NCBI GenBank assembly: GCA_017881265.1
Contig: JADGRA010000062.1
Span: 1 to 64,000 of the forward strand
Length of the DNA stretch: 64,000 nt
Reading direction: 5' to 3'
From: Myxococcaceae bacterium
GTDB taxonomy: Bacteria; Myxococcota; Myxococcia; Myxococcales; Myxococcaceae
The notes under the pieces were generated by a model. The model ran no database searches, was not told the DNA's origin, and worked only from the letters and a program-made list of their open reading frames with translations. The translations under genes and the position numbers were made by a program. Numbering within the stretch: the stretch's first letter is position 1; every line of letters begins with the position of its first letter. Shown here piece by piece: positions 26,590 to 37,613 of the stretch.

Positions 26590-29181
26590 ATGCGAATCGA
26601 CCAGTTCACCGTCAAGGCGCAGGAGGCCATCCAGGCTGGCCAGGCCCTGGCCCGTCGCGCCGGCAACCCGCAGTACGAGCCGGAGCACCTGGCCCTGGCG
26701 CTGCTCGACCAGGAGCAGGGCCTGGTGCCGGCCATCGTCCAGCGGGTGGGCTCCGAGCCGCAGCTACTCCGCGACCGGCTGCAGGAGGCCCTCGGCAAGC
26801 TTGCCAAGGTGTCCGGCGGCGAGGGGGCCAACCTCTCCCAGCGGCTGCTCAAGCTGTTCGACAAGGCCGAGGACGAGGCCAAGGCGCTGAAGGACCAGTA
26901 CGTCTCGAGCGAGCACCTGCTGCTGGCCGCCATTTCTGACAAGGGCCCGGTGGGCGAGGTCCTCAAGGCCTCCGGCATTACCCACCCCCGCGTCCTCTCC
27001 GTGCTGAAGGAGCTGCGCGGCGGCAGGCGCGTCACCTCGCAGGAGGCGGAGGACACCTACCAGGCGCTGGAGAAGTACGGCCGCGACCTCACCGCCGACG
27101 CGCGGGCCGGCAAGCTCGACCCCGTCATCGGCCGCGACGAGGAGATTCGGCGCGTCATCCAGGTGCTGAGCCGCCGCACCAAGAACAACCCCGTCCTCAT
27201 CGGCGAGCCGGGCGTGGGCAAGACGGCCATCGTCGAGGGCCTGGCGCGCCGGATGGTCGACGGGGACGTCCCGGAGGGCCTCAAGGACAAGCGCCTGGTG
27301 GCGCTGGACTTGGGCGCCATGGTGGCCGGGGCGAAGTTCCGCGGCGAATTCGAGGAGCGGCTGAAGGCCGTGCTGCACGAGGTGGCCTCTTCCGAGGGGC
27401 AGCTCATCATCTTCATCGACGAGTTGCACACCCTGGTGGGGGCCGGCAAGGCCGAGGGGGCCATGGACGCGGGCAACATGTTGAAGCCCGCGCTGGCCCG
27501 CGGAGAGCTGCACTGCATCGGCGCCACCACCCTGGACGAGTACCGCAAGTACATCGAGAAGGACGCGGCCCTGGAGCGCCGCTTCCAGCCCGTCCTGGTG
27601 GGCGAGCCCACGGTGCAGGACACCATCAGCATCCTGCGCGGGCTGAAGGAACGCTACGAAGTCCACCACGGGGTGCGCATCCAGGACGCCGCCCTGGTGG
27701 CCGCGGCCACCCTGTCCAACCGCTACATCGCCGACCGCTTCCTCCCCGACAAAGCGATTGACCTGGTGGACGAGGCGGCCAGCCGGCTGCGCATCGAGAT
27801 TGACTCCATGCCCACGCCCATCGACGACATCCGCCGGCGGATGACGCAGCTGGAGATTGAGCGCGAGGGGCTGAAGAAGGAGTCGGACGCCTACGCCCGG
27901 GAGCGCCTGGCGGCGCTGGAGAAGGAGCTTGCGGACTTGCGCGAGACGTTCGGCTCGCTGAAGGCCCACTGGGAAGCGGAGAAGGGCGCCATCGCCAAAA
28001 TCCGCACCGCCAAGGAGAAGCTGGACAAGGCGCGCACGGAACAGGCGGCGGCGGAGCGCCAGTCGGACCTCAACCGGGCCGCCGAGCTGAAGTTCGGCAC
28101 CATCCCCGCCCTCGAGCGGGAGCTGGAGGAACAGAACAAGAAGCTGGCCGAGCTGCAGAAGAAGCAGAAGTTCCTCAAGGAGGAAGTGGACGCCGAGGAC
28201 ATCGCCCAGGTGGTGGCGAAGTGGACGCACATCCCGGTCTCCCGGCTGATGGAGGGCGAGGTCCAGAAGCTCATCCACATGGAGGAGCGCCTGGAGAAGC
28301 GGGTGGTGGGGCAGCGACTGGCCCTGGAAGCGGTGAGCAACGCCATCCGGCGTGCCCGCAGCGGGCTGCAGGACCCCAACCGCCCCATCGGCTCCTTCAT
28401 CTTCCTCGGCCCCACCGGCGTGGGGAAGACGGAGACGGCCAAGGCGCTGGCGGAGTTCCTCTTCGACGACGAGAACGCCCTCATCCGGCTGGACATGTCC
28501 GAGTACATGGAGAAGCACGCCGTCTCCCGCCTGGTGGGCGCGCCGCCGGGGTACGTCGGCTACGACGAGGGTGGGCAACTGACCGAGGCCGTCCGCCGGC
28601 GGCCCTACGCGGTGGTGTTGCTGGACGAGATTGAGAAGGCCCACCCGGACGTCTTCAACGTCCTGCTGCAAATCCTCGACGACGGTCGCCTCACCGACAG
28701 CCAGGGGCGCACCGTCGACTTCAAGAACACCGTGCTCATCATGACGTCCAACCTGGGCAGCCAGGGGCTGGTGGCGCTGGAGGGCAAAGCGCTCGACGAG
28801 GCTGCCCGCGAGCGGGTGATGGATGCTTTGCGCGCCCACTTCCGGCCGGAGTTCCTCAACCGCGTGGACGAGGTCGTCATCTTCGAGGCGCTGAAGAAGA
28901 GTGACTTGCACCACATTGTGGACATCCAGCTGGGCCGACTGAAGAAGCTGCTCGAAGACCGGAAGCTGACGCTGGACGTGACGGACGGGGCCAAGGCCTT
29001 CCTCGGCGAGCATGGGTATGACCCGGTGTACGGGGCACGGCCGCTCAAGCGGGCCATCCAGAAGTACGTGCAGGACCCGCTGGCCCTAAAAGTCCTCTCG
29101 GGCGAATACATCCCGGGCGACGCGGTGCGGGTGGAGGCGGGCAAGGGCGAGCTCCGCTTCGCCAAGCCCGCCCGCGCCTAG
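26590..29181 (+). CDS. clpB: ATP-dependent chaperone ClpB
   Basis: Clp N domain, [17 protein letters not shown], coiled-coil middle domain, [43 protein letters not shown]. Confidence 0.97.
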   Translation: MRIDQFTVKAQEAIQAGQALARRAGNPQYEPEHLALALLDQEQGLVPAIVQRVGSEPQLLRDRLQEALGKLAKVSGGEGANLSQRLLKLFDKAEDEAKALKDQYVSSEHLLLAAISDKGPVGEVLKASGITHPRVLSVLKELRGGRRVTSQEAEDTYQALEKYGRDLTADARAGKLDPVIGRDEEIRRVIQVLSRRTKNNPVLIGEPGVGKTAIVEGLARRMVDGDVPEGLKDKRLVALDLGAMVAGAKFRGEFEERLKAVLHEVASSEGQLIIFIDELHTLVGAGKAEGAMDAGNMLKPALARGELHCIGATTLDEYRKYIEKDAALERRFQPVLVGEPTVQDTISILRGLKERYEVHHGVRIQDAALVAAATLSNRYIADRFLPDKAIDLVDEAASRLRIEIDSMPTPIDDIRRRMTQLEIEREGLKKESDAYARERLAALEKELADLRETFGSLKAHWEAEKGAIAKIRTAKEKLDKARTEQAAAERQSDLNRAAELKFGTIPALERELEEQNKKLAELQKKQKFLKEEVDAEDIAQVVAKWTHIPVSRLMEGEVQKLIHMEERLEKRVVGQRLALEAVSNAIRRARSGLQDPNRPIGSFIFLGPTGVGKTETAKALAEFLFDDENALIRLDMSEYMEKHAVSRLVGAPPGYVGYDEGGQLTEAVRRRPYAVVLLDEIEKAHPDVFNVLLQILDDGRLTDSQGRTVDFKNTVLIMTSNLGSQGLVALEGKALDEAARERVMDALRAHFRPEFLNRVDEVVIFEALKKSDLHHIVDIQLGRLKKLLEDRKLTLDVTDGAKAFLGEHGYDPVYGARPLKRAIQKYVQDPLALKVLSGEYIPGDAVRVEAGKGELRFAKPARA

Positions 29182-29227
29182 CGCACCCGCGGGGGGGCCC
29201 TCCCGGCGCCCCCGGGGAAGTGGAGAC

Positions 29228-30169
29228 GTGCAGGGCGGACTCGTGCCAGAAGGCTACGCCGTGGACGTCACCGTCGTCGGCGCCGGCGTCATCGGCCTCA
29301 CCACCGCCGTGGAAGTGCAGGCCGGCGGCCACACGGTGCAGGTGGTGGCCGCGGGGCGGGGGGAGGCCACGACGTCCTTCGTCGCCGGAGCGCTGTGGTT
29401 TCCCTTCCGGGCCGACCCCCCGGACCGGGTGAATGGCTGGGCGCGGCGCTCGCGCGAGCGGCTGCAGGTCCTAGCCTCCGCCATGCCCGAGGCAGGCGTC
29501 GACGTCCTCACCGTCTACGAAGCGGCCGACGGCGCGGACACGCCCTGGTGGGCGCGGAGTGTGCCGGACCTCACCCTGGTGCCTGCCTCCCCGCTCGGCT
29601 GCGCGGCCTGGCGCTTCCGGGCGCCCCGGGTGGAGCCCGAGCTGTTTCTCGGGTGGCTGGAAGGGCAACTGCAACGGCCCGTCCAGAAGCGCAAGGTGAC
29701 GTCCCTTGACGCGGTGGCCGGCGAAGCCGTGGTGAATTGCACTGGCCTCGGCGCGCGGGCACTCACCGGCGACGCCTCGCTGCAGGCGGTGTACGGCCAG
29801 GTGCTGCTGGTGGAGCCGGGGGAACTCGACATGTCCGTCTCCCTCGGCGACGAGCGAGACGAGTCGGCCCTGCTGTACAGCATCCCCCGGCGGCGGGCCG
29901 TCGTCCTCGGTGGGTGCGCCCTGCCCTGCCCGGACACGCAGTCCCTTCTGCCCGACCCGGTGCTGCGGGAGCTCATCCTGGCGCGCGCCCGCGCTTCGGG
30001 GCTGCGGCACGGGCCCGTGCTTTCGGAGAGGGCCGGGCTGCGCCCCTACCGCCCCTCGGTGCGGCTGGAGCGCACAGGGCGCGTCATCCACAACTACGGC
30101 CACGGTGGGGCCGGTTACACGCTGGCTTACGGGTGCGCCGAGGAGGTGGCCGCATTGCTTCGGCGCTGA
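29228..30169 (+). CDS. FAD-dependent oxidoreductase, D-amino-acid oxidase-like
   Basis: DVTVVGAGVIGLTTAVEVQAGGHTVQVV, NCTGLGARAL, GLRPYRPSVRLE, HNYGHGGAGYTLAYGCA. Confidence 0.88.
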   Translation: MQGGLVPEGYAVDVTVVGAGVIGLTTAVEVQAGGHTVQVVAAGRGEATTSFVAGALWFPFRADPPDRVNGWARRSRERLQVLASAMPEAGVDVLTVYEAADGADTPWWARSVPDLTLVPASPLGCAAWRFRAPRVEPELFLGWLEGQLQRPVQKRKVTSLDAVAGEAVVNCTGLGARALTGDASLQAVYGQVLLVEPGELDMSVSLGDERDESALLYSIPRRRAVVLGGCALPCPDTQSLLPDPVLRELILARARASGLRHGPVLSERAGLRPYRPSVRLERTGRVIHNYGHGGAGYTLAYGCAEEVAALLRR

Positions 30170-30242
30170 GGGGGAAACCCTGTCCCCGGCGGTCTTAGCC
30201 CTCGCGGCGTCGCACCACCCCGGGCGTGCTAAGGCCTCTGGC

Positions 30243-30734
30243 ATGACAAGACACTGGCGGCTGTCCATCGCCGTCGCGGCATGCACCGTCCTTCCCGCGT
30301 CGGCGCAAAGCCCCGCTGCCTCGAGCGATGGCGAGGCCATTCGCACCGTCGTGACGCGCTTCACCACCGCCTGGAACCAGCATGATGCTCATGCGTTCTC
30401 CCTCGTCTTCGCGGAAACCGCGGACTTCACAAACGTGAAGGGGATGGGCGCTTCCGGGCGCGTGTCCATCGGGCAGTTCCACGCCGGCCCTTTCCAGACT
30501 TTCTTCAAGGCCAGTCATCTGACGGCCTCCGTCAAGACCGTCCGCTTCATCAAGCCCGATGTCGCCGCCGTGGACGTCCTCTGGGAGATGACGGGAGCCA
30601 CCGACCCGAGCGGCGTGCCGATTCCGCTGCGCCAGGGACTGGCGAATGTGGTCATGACGAAGCAGGGCGAGTCCTGGTCGATTCTCGTCATGCACAACAT
30701 GGACTTGCCCGTGCAGCCGCCGGCCGCGAAGTAA
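30243..30734 (+). CDS. secreted SnoaL/DUF4440-like (SgcJ/EcaC) protein
   Basis: signal peptide; FTTAWNQHDAHAFSLVFAETADFTNVKG. Confidence 0.82.
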   Translation: MTRHWRLSIAVAACTVLPASAQSPAASSDGEAIRTVVTRFTTAWNQHDAHAFSLVFAETADFTNVKGMGASGRVSIGQFHAGPFQTFFKASHLTASVKTVRFIKPDVAAVDVLWEMTGATDPSGVPIPLRQGLANVVMTKQGESWSILVMHNMDLPVQPPAAK

Positions 30735-30848
30735 CGCCGGGCGGCCCCCAAGGGCTTGCGCCGTCTTGGCGCGCGCCCCCCTCGCGCTCCGCCGCGGTCA
30801 TGCGGTTTCGCGGCCAATCCCTCGGGCGACCGCCGTACTGTCGAGGCA

Positions 30849-31361
30849 ATGGGAGCGAGACGACTGTTGGGGGATGTGGGAAAAAGGGGCAGCACCGTGC
30901 CCTCCTCCGAATCTCTCCGCCTAGTGGTGGTGCAGGAAGACGGCTCCCCCTCGGAGTCCGGCGTGGTGGTGCCGTCGGTCGGCCTGGAGGTCCTGACGTC
31001 GACGGCCTCGCTCTACCGGCGCGTCGGCTACGTCCCGCCGTGGATTGGCTACCTGGCCGTCCGTGGGACGGAAGCCGTCGGCGGGTGCGCCTTCACCGCT
31101 CCCCCCGCTGCCAATCGGGTCGAGATTGCCTACTTCACCTTTCCGCCCCATGAGGGGCGCGGGTTTGCCACCGCCATGGCGCGGGCTCTGGTGGAGGTCG
31201 CCCGCCGGGCCGACCAGGACGTGCTGGTCACGGCCCACACCCTGCCCCAGGGAAGCGCGTCGACGCGAATCCTCCGCAACCTCCACTTCGAGTGCATCGG
31301 CCCCATCGAGCACCCGGAAGACGGCACCGTGTGGGAGTGGCATCTGCGCAGGGACGGCTGA
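30849..31361 (+). CDS. GNAT family N-acetyltransferase
   Basis: GGCAFTAPPAANRVEIAYFTFPPHEGRGFATAMARALVEVA, RILRNLHFE. Confidence 0.82.
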   Translation: MGARRLLGDVGKRGSTVPSSESLRLVVVQEDGSPSESGVVVPSVGLEVLTSTASLYRRVGYVPPWIGYLAVRGTEAVGGCAFTAPPAANRVEIAYFTFPPHEGRGFATAMARALVEVARRADQDVLVTAHTLPQGSASTRILRNLHFECIGPIEHPEDGTVWEWHLRRDG

Positions 31362-31452
31362 CGCCGCCGCGTCCGCTCCGACGTCGCCCTAGCCGACTCG
31401 GGGGCGTGCGGCTTCACCGGGCATTGACGCCCCAGGAGTTGTACAACGCCAC

Positions 31453-33441
31453 ATGTCCCGGGGACGGAGGCTGACGGTGTGGAAGACAATGCTCCTCTTC
31501 GGGTGCGCGCTCGCCTCTCGGGCCGCGGCGCAGGAACGCGCGATTCCTTTCTGGCCGGACGAGGTCCCTGCTGCCCTCCACGCGCAGGTGGACGGCACCG
31601 CCGCTCTGCAGACGGTGCGGGAACTCGCGCGTTTCCATCGGGTCCAGGGGACTGCGGGCTACGCGGCCGCCGCTGACTATGTCCGCCAGAAGGCGCTTGC
31701 CGCGGGACTCTCCAACGTCGCCATCGAGAGCTTCCCCGCCGACGGCGTCACGCGCTATGCGCACTTCCGGAGCTACCCGGGCTGGAAGGCCACCTTCGCC
31801 ACGCTCGAGGAGGTGTCTCCGCAGAAGCGGCCGATTGCGGCCTTCCCCGAGCTGGCAGTCGCGCTCGCCGACTACAGCCAGGAGGCCGACGTCACGGCGG
31901 AGCTGGTGGACGTCGGGAAGGGAATCGACGCCATGGCCTATGCGGGGAAGGACGTACGCGGCAAGCTCGTCCTCGCCGACGGTTCTCTGCCTGCCGTTCA
32001 CCAGGCCGCCTGCGTGGAACGCGGCGCTGCCGGCATCGTCTCGGCTGCTCCAAACCAGGTCACCGCCTGGTCTGGAGACGACCGCGACCTCATCCGCTGG
32101 GGGCACCTCGACCCATACCAGCCAAACAACCGCTTCGCCTTCATGGTGTCCAAGCGGCAAGCCGAGGAGTTGCGCGCACGCCTCTCTGCGGGTGAGAAGG
32201 TTCGGCTTCACGCGCAGGTGCGCACGAGGATGGCTCCGGGCACGTACGACGTCGTCGTCGCCACTATTCCGGGCTCAGACCCTGCCGCAGGCGAGGTGGT
32301 GGTCACCGCACACCTCTGCCACGAGTCCGCCGGTGCCAATGACAACGCCTCGGGAAGTGCCGCCATCCTCGAGGTTGCGCGTGGGCTGGCCACGGCGATT
32401 CGCCTCCAGACGCTGACGCGGCCGCGCCGCACCATCCGCTTCCTGTGGCTGCCGGAAATCAGCGGCTCCCAGGCGTACCTCATCCGGCACCCCGAGCTCG
32501 TCCGCCAAATGGTGGGGGGCGTCCACATGGATATGGTGGGAGGTCTTCTCTCGGCCACCCATGGAACCTTCCACCTGTCGCGCACCGTCGAAACGTTGCC
32601 GCACGCGGCCAATGAAATCGCCCGGGCCTGGTTCGACCACGTGGTGCGCGCCTCCTCCCGCTACGCCGAGCGCGGAGGCAGCGGCTACGACGGTCTGACC
32701 TGGCCCGGCGGCTCACGTGAGGCCTTCGTCGGTGACGTCCGAAAGGTGGAGATGGGGAGCGACCACCAGGTGTTCCAGGCCGGAGGCTTCCGGGTGCCGA
32801 TGGTTTACTTCCACGACTGGCCGGACGTGACCATTCACACGCAGAAGGACCAGCCGGAAAACCTGGACGCGACGAAGCTCGGCCGCGTCGCCTACATGGG
32901 CGCCGGAATTGTCTGGACGCTCGCCGCCCTGCCGGACTCCGAGGCTCCGACGCTGCTCCGCTGCGTGCAAGCCGCCGGCGGGGAGCGAATCGCGCGAGCG
33001 CTGGCTGCAGAGGGCCCGGACGCGCCCCTCCTCCAGCGAGAGGCAGTCCGCGAAGCGGCGGAGGCGCTCGGCACCGTCGCCACCCTCTGGCCGTCGGTCG
33101 CGGCGGCTGCCCGCGAGGAAATTGGCCGGCTCGACCGCCGACTTCCGGCGGGGCCGGTGGCCGGCAAAGGCGACTTGCGTGTCCCCGTGCGGAGCCGCGA
33201 CGTCGTGGGGCCCCTCGACGTCTACTACTTCAGCTACTTGGGCGCTCTCGACGTCGGGAAGCTTTCCCACCGCGACGACGGCGAAGTCCTGGCGTACGAG
33301 GCGATGAATCTGGTCGACGGCAACCGCTCCATCTCCGAGATTCGGGACATACTCACCGGCCGCTACGCCCCGGTGCCGCTGCCGGAAATCTCCGAGTACT
33401 TCGACGTTCTGGCCAAGGCCAAGGCCGTCTCCTTCCGCTGA
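31453..33441 (+). CDS. M28-type secreted peptidase
   Basis: signal peptide; VVVTAHLCHESAGANDNASGSAAILEVARGL; RTIRFLWLPEISGSQAYL; GSDHQVF. Confidence 0.82.
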   Translation: MSRGRRLTVWKTMLLFGCALASRAAAQERAIPFWPDEVPAALHAQVDGTAALQTVRELARFHRVQGTAGYAAAADYVRQKALAAGLSNVAIESFPADGVTRYAHFRSYPGWKATFATLEEVSPQKRPIAAFPELAVALADYSQEADVTAELVDVGKGIDAMAYAGKDVRGKLVLADGSLPAVHQAACVERGAAGIVSAAPNQVTAWSGDDRDLIRWGHLDPYQPNNRFAFMVSKRQAEELRARLSAGEKVRLHAQVRTRMAPGTYDVVVATIPGSDPAAGEVVVTAHLCHESAGANDNASGSAAILEVARGLATAIRLQTLTRPRRTIRFLWLPEISGSQAYLIRHPELVRQMVGGVHMDMVGGLLSATHGTFHLSRTVETLPHAANEIARAWFDHVVRASSRYAERGGSGYDGLTWPGGSREAFVGDVRKVEMGSDHQVFQAGGFRVPMVYFHDWPDVTIHTQKDQPENLDATKLGRVAYMGAGIVWTLAALPDSEAPTLLRCVQAAGGERIARALAAEGPDAPLLQREAVREAAEALGTVATLWPSVAAAAREEIGRLDRRLPAGPVAGKGDLRVPVRSRDVVGPLDVYYFSYLGALDVGKLSHRDDGEVLAYEAMNLVDGNRSISEIRDILTGRYAPVPLPEISEYFDVLAKAKAVSFR

Positions 33442-33492
33442 GGGCGGGCACGCGCAACGTGCCATGCCCCTGCACCCCGGGGCCTTTCGCCT

Positions 33493-34230
33493 TCACTGGT
33501 ACCGGACTTCCACCAGCACCAGGCCCTGCGGCGGCGCGGTGGGGCCGGCTCGCGAGCGGTCGCGGGAGGCCAGCACCTCCGCCACCCAGGTGACGGGCCG
33601 GCGGCCGCGCCCCACCTCCACCAGGGTGCCGACCAGGTTGCGCACCATGTGCTTGAGGAAGGCCGTGCCCTCCACCTCGAACTGGATGAGGTCCAGGGAA
33701 GAGAGGATGGACAGCTCGCGCAGCGTCCGCAGCGTCGTCGGGGCCTCGCAGTTGGCGGCACGGAAGGCCGCGAAGTCGTGGGTGCCCAGCAGCGGACGGG
33801 CGGCCTCGTCCATGGCGGCGACGTCCAGCGGGGCGAACAATTCCCAGTGCGTGCGCCGGCGCAGCGGCGAGCGCACCGGCCGGTTGGAGATGAGGTAGCG
33901 GTAGCGCTTGCCGAGGCTGTCGCGCCGCGGGTCGAACTCTTCCGCCACCTCGTCCGCCTCCACCACCGAGACGTCTGGGGGAAGCAGCGCCGAGAGGCCC
34001 CGGAGGTAGGCCGTCAAGGGAAGTGCCCGCGGCGCGTCGAAGGCCACCACCTGCCCCAGCGCATGCACGCCGGCGTCGGTGCGCCCGGCCGCCTCGGTGG
34101 CGACGGCTGCGCCGAGAAGCTCGCCCAGCGCGCGCTCCACCACCTCCTGCACGGACAGGCCGTTGAGTTGGCGCTGCCAGCCGACGTAGGCCGTCCCGTC
34201 GTACTCCAGCGTCAGCTTCATGCGCGGCAT
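33493..34230 (-). CDS. truA: tRNA pseudouridine(38-40) synthase
   Basis: LEYDGTAYVGWQRQLNGLSVQEVVE, AGRTDAGVHALGQVVAFD, FLKHMVRNLVGTLVEVGRG. Confidence 0.96.
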   Translation of the reverse strand: MPRMKLTLEYDGTAYVGWQRQLNGLSVQEVVERALGELLGAAVATEAAGRTDAGVHALGQVVAFDAPRALPLTAYLRGLSALLPPDVSVVEADEVAEEFDPRRDSLGKRYRYLISNRPVRSPLRRRTHWELFAPLDVAAMDEAARPLLGTHDFAAFRAANCEAPTTLRTLRELSILSSLDLIQFEVEGTAFLKHMVRNLVGTLVEVGRGRRPVTWVAEVLASRDRSRAGPTAPPQGLVLVEVRYQ

Positions 34231-35373
34231 CTACCGGTACTTGAGCCAGTCGCGAAGCACGTCGCGCGCCAGCTCCTCGGTGCCCAGTCCATGCCGCTCG
34301 GCCACCGTCTCGAGCGCCCGGCGCTCGGACTCGGACAGCGTCACCTCCAGCGGAGCTGCGTCCATGGCCGGCACGCCCTCGGGGTCGACCGGCCCGTCCA
34401 GCCGCCGCGCCAGCCGGGCGCGCTCCTCCTCCAACTCGCCGGCAAACAGCTGCTTCAGGAAATTGGACAGATGGATGCTGGAGGGGCGGAACGGGAATTG
34501 CCCCATGACCCGTTCCAGGTCCCGCTGCATGTCCCAGGCGGAGGCGTAGCGCTTGTCGCGGGCCTTCTCCAGGGCGCGCATGACGACTTGCTCCACCGCC
34601 GGCGGAATGTCCGGCTTGAAGTAGGAGGGCCCGTAAATCTTCCCGTCGGTGATGGACTTGAGGACGGCCACCTCCGAGTCCCCGGTGAAGAGGCGGTAGC
34701 CAGTCAGCCACTCGTAGAGGACGACGCCGAGGGAGGAGATGTCACTGCGCTGGTCGAGCGGCTGCCCGAGGCACTGCTCCGGGCTCATGTAGGCAAGCTT
34801 CCCCTTAATCTCTCCGGCCTGCGTCTGGCCCACCTGACCGCGCGCCTTGGCGATGCCGAAGTCCAGCACCTTCACCATGCCGTCGAAGGAGACGAAGACG
34901 TTTTCCGGCGTCACGTCGCGGTGGACAATGTGCAGCGGGTTGCCCCAGGCATCCGCCTTCTGGTGGGCGTAGTAGAGGCCCTCGCACACCGAGGCCGCGA
35001 TGCGCAGCGCATAGACGTGTGGGAAGGGAATGCCCATCGCGGCGGCCTTCGGAATGATCCGCGCCATGTCGCGGCCGAAGAGGTATTCCATGGCGATGAA
35101 GTAGTTATCTCCGATGCGGCCCAATTCGTGGATTTGGACGATGTTGGGGTGGGTGAGCTGCGAGGCAAGCCGGGCCTCGTTGAGGAACATGGTGACGAAG
35201 CCCTCCACCCGGGTGAGGCTCGGGAGGATGCGCTTGATGACCACCATCTTCTCGAAGCCCTCCATGCCGGCCTGGCGGGCGAGAAAAATCTCGGCCATGC
35301 CCCCCACCGCGAGGCGGTCGAGCAGCGTGTACTTGCCGAAGCGGGCAGGCGCTGGCGAGTCGGGCGCGCTCAC
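34231..35373 (-). CDS. serine/threonine protein kinase
   Basis: KYTLLDRLAVGGMAEIFLARQ, IVHRDVTPENVFVS, KVLDFGIAKA, GKLAYMSPEQ, SDISSLGVVLYEWLTG. Confidence 0.95.
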   Translation of the reverse strand: MSAPDSPAPARFGKYTLLDRLAVGGMAEIFLARQAGMEGFEKMVVIKRILPSLTRVEGFVTMFLNEARLASQLTHPNIVQIHELGRIGDNYFIAMEYLFGRDMARIIPKAAAMGIPFPHVYALRIAASVCEGLYYAHQKADAWGNPLHIVHRDVTPENVFVSFDGMVKVLDFGIAKARGQVGQTQAGEIKGKLAYMSPEQCLGQPLDQRSDISSLGVVLYEWLTGYRLFTGDSEVAVLKSITDGKIYGPSYFKPDIPPAVEQVVMRALEKARDKRYASAWDMQRDLERVMGQFPFRPSSIHLSNFLKQLFAGELEEERARLARRLDGPVDPEGVPAMDAAPLEVTLSESERRALETVAERHGLGTEELARDVLRDWLKYR

Positions 35374-36362
35374 GTCGTCGAGGCTAGCGCATTGCCGTCA
35401 AGCCGCAGCACCGCCACCTTGAGTCCCGCCCGCTCGCCGGGGACGGCGGGGAAGTCCACGCTGGACGGCCCGAGGGTGGCCAGGGGTTGGCCGGCGCGCC
35501 CGGCGGAGGCCAGCCCGTTGTGCACCAGGGCGCCGAAGCGCTGCGCGGAGAGGCTGTGCTGGTTGCAGCAGGCGACCAGCATCCCCCCGGGCGCCACCAC
35601 CGCGGCAGCCTGGGCCACCAGCGCCGGCATGTCCCGGGCGACGGAAAACGGCCCCGACGGGCCACGCGCGAAGGCAGGGGGGTCCAGCACCACCGAGGAG
35701 AAGGTACGTCCGGCGCGGGCCAGCCGGCGCAGCCACGCGAAGACGTCCCCGGCCAGGGCCTCGGCCACCTGGCCATTCAGTGCAGCGTTTTCCGCGGCCC
35801 AGGCCAGGGCGCGCTTACTCAAATCCACGTTCGCCGCGGCCGTGGCACCGCCCGCCAGGGCCGCCACGGCGAAGCCACCGGTGTAGGCGAAGCAGTTGAG
35901 CAGGCTGGTGCCCCGCGCGTGCGCCCGGACGAAGGCGCGCGTGTCGCGCATGTCGAGGTACAGCCCCACCGCCAGCCCCTCGGCCGGGCGAATGCGGAAG
36001 ACGAGACCCTCCTCCCGCACGTCCACCGCTTCCACCGGGACGCCATGCACCGGGGCAGACGGGGCCCGCGCGCGCAGCGCCTCCGGGGCCAGCCGGCTGG
36101 CCGCCTTCGGGCGGCGCTTCACGTACACCGCCCGGGGGGCACACTCGGCGACGAGGGCCTCGAGGAGGGGCCCCACCTCGACGTCGGCGTACAGGGCCAG
36201 CACCAGGACATCCGCGAAGACGTCCACCGTGGCGCCCTCGAAGCCGTCCGCGCGCCCGTGCACCAGCCGGTAGGCGGTGGTGCGTCCGCCGGCGCGCAGG
36301 GGTGCCCGCCGCTCGGCCGCCCGGCGGAGGCGTGCGCGCACGGTGCGCTCAGCGCCGTGCAC
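35370..36362 (-). CDS. class I SAM-dependent methyltransferase, RlmI-like
   Basis: YRLVHGRADGFEGATVDVF, GLYLDMRDTRAFVR, SLLNCFAYTGGFAVAAL, VVLDPPAFAR; GTG start. Confidence 0.85.
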   Translation of the reverse strand: MHGAERTVRARLRRAAERRAPLRAGGRTTAYRLVHGRADGFEGATVDVFADVLVLALYADVEVGPLLEALVAECAPRAVYVKRRPKAASRLAPEALRARAPSAPVHGVPVEAVDVREEGLVFRIRPAEGLAVGLYLDMRDTRAFVRAHARGTSLLNCFAYTGGFAVAALAGGATAAANVDLSKRALAWAAENAALNGQVAEALAGDVFAWLRRLARAGRTFSSVVLDPPAFARGPSGPFSVARDMPALVAQAAAVVAPGGMLVACCNQHSLSAQRFGALVHNGLASAGRAGQPLATLGPSSVDFPAVPGERAGLKVAVLRLDGNALASTT

Positions 36363-37560
36363 GCCGGACCGCCACCGCCTCGCGCTCGAGTTCCAGGGCG
36401 TCGGCGCCGAGCAGCTGCCCGTCGCGCAGCACCACCCGCCCCTCCACCACCGTCCACAACACGCTGGCCCGGGCCACCTCGGCCGCAACGTCAGCCGTCC
36501 AGGCGTCCTCTGCGGGTAGCAGGTCGAGAAGGACGAGGTCCGCCAGGCCCCCCGCGGCGACGTGGCCCGCCTTTGCGCCGTAGAGGTCCCCCACCAGGTC
36601 CGCCGCGCCGCCGAGGAGGAGCCCTGGCACCATTTCCTCGGCCCACAGCCGGCCCAGCCGGCCCGCCCTGTGGCCCAGGGCCAGGGCAGCGTCCCACTGT
36701 TGCGGCAGACTGCCCAGGCCGGAGGTGCCGAGCGCCACCCGGTGCTCGGGAATCCACAGCGCCTCGAAGCCGTGCCCCTCGGAGAGGAGGTCGCGCAGCG
36801 GGCACCAGGCCACCAGCGCCCCGCGTTCGGCCAGCACCCGCGCCTCGTGCGCGTCCACGCACCGGGCGTGGGCCGTCACCGTCCGCGGACCGAGCAGCCC
36901 GTGGCGCGCTAGCCGCTCCACGCTGCGCACGCCGTAGCGGTGAAAGTTGAGGACTAGGTCCTCGTCGGTTTCTGCCAGGGCCAGGTGCACCACCGCCGAG
37001 GCGTCCGCGCTGGCGCCGGCCAGCCGGGCCAGCATGGCCTCGGGCGCGTCCGCGAGGCGCGAGAGGCCCACCGCGCCGCGCACCAGTGGGTGGGTGGCCC
37101 AGGCCCGGACGAAGTCCACGTTGGCCGCCAGCGGTGCCTCCCAGCCGTCGCCCCCGGTGGCGTGCGCGGCCAAAAGGCGGATGCCCAGCCGCTCGGCGGT
37201 CAGGGCCTGGGTGGTCAAGGCCTCGGCAGGGTGCTCCACCGAGGCCAGATGCTCGAAGACGCAGGTGACGCCGGAGGCGAGGGCCCGCGCGAGCGACGCC
37301 GCGGTGAGGGCTTCCACCTCGGAGGCCGTCCAGCGGGCGTGGGAGAGGGCGGGGGCGGTGAGGCGGGCGTGGGCGTCGACGCGGCCCGGGACGAGAAGGC
37401 GGCCGCGGGCATCCACCGCCCAGTCGCCGGGCAGCGCCGGGGTGTCGGCGTCCGGGCCCACCTGCGTCACCCGGTTGCCTTCCACCACCACCACGCGCCC
37501 CTGCGCGAGGCGTTCGCCCTCGAGCAGCGTGCAGTTCTTGAAGAGGAGCCGTCCGTCCAT
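36349..37560 (-). CDS. amidohydrolase/chlorohydrolase-like protein with degenerate metal-binding motifs
   Basis: LLFKNCTLLEG, LVPGRVDAHARL, TVTAHARCVDAHEARVLAERGALVAWCPLRD, VALGTSGLGS. Confidence 0.82.
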   Translation of the reverse strand: MDGRLLFKNCTLLEGERLAQGRVVVVEGNRVTQVGPDADTPALPGDWAVDARGRLLVPGRVDAHARLTAPALSHARWTASEVEALTAASLARALASGVTCVFEHLASVEHPAEALTTQALTAERLGIRLLAAHATGGDGWEAPLAANVDFVRAWATHPLVRGAVGLSRLADAPEAMLARLAGASADASAVVHLALAETDEDLVLNFHRYGVRSVERLARHGLLGPRTVTAHARCVDAHEARVLAERGALVAWCPLRDLLSEGHGFEALWIPEHRVALGTSGLGSLPQQWDAALALGHRAGRLGRLWAEEMVPGLLLGGAADLVGDLYGAKAGHVAAGGLADLVLLDLLPAEDAWTADVAAEVARASVLWTVVEGRVVLRDGQLLGADALELEREAVAVRRARR

Positions 37561-37613
37561 TCGGGTGCGCGGGCCAGCCCGTCCAGCGTAACCTTTCGGG
37601 CCCAGCACCCGCC

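Noticed and set aside
26764-29013. 749-aa ORF antisense to clpB
   Set aside because: Shadow ORF of high-GC coding DNA; His/Val/Gln/Leu-rich composition and no family, while the + strand is clearly clpB.
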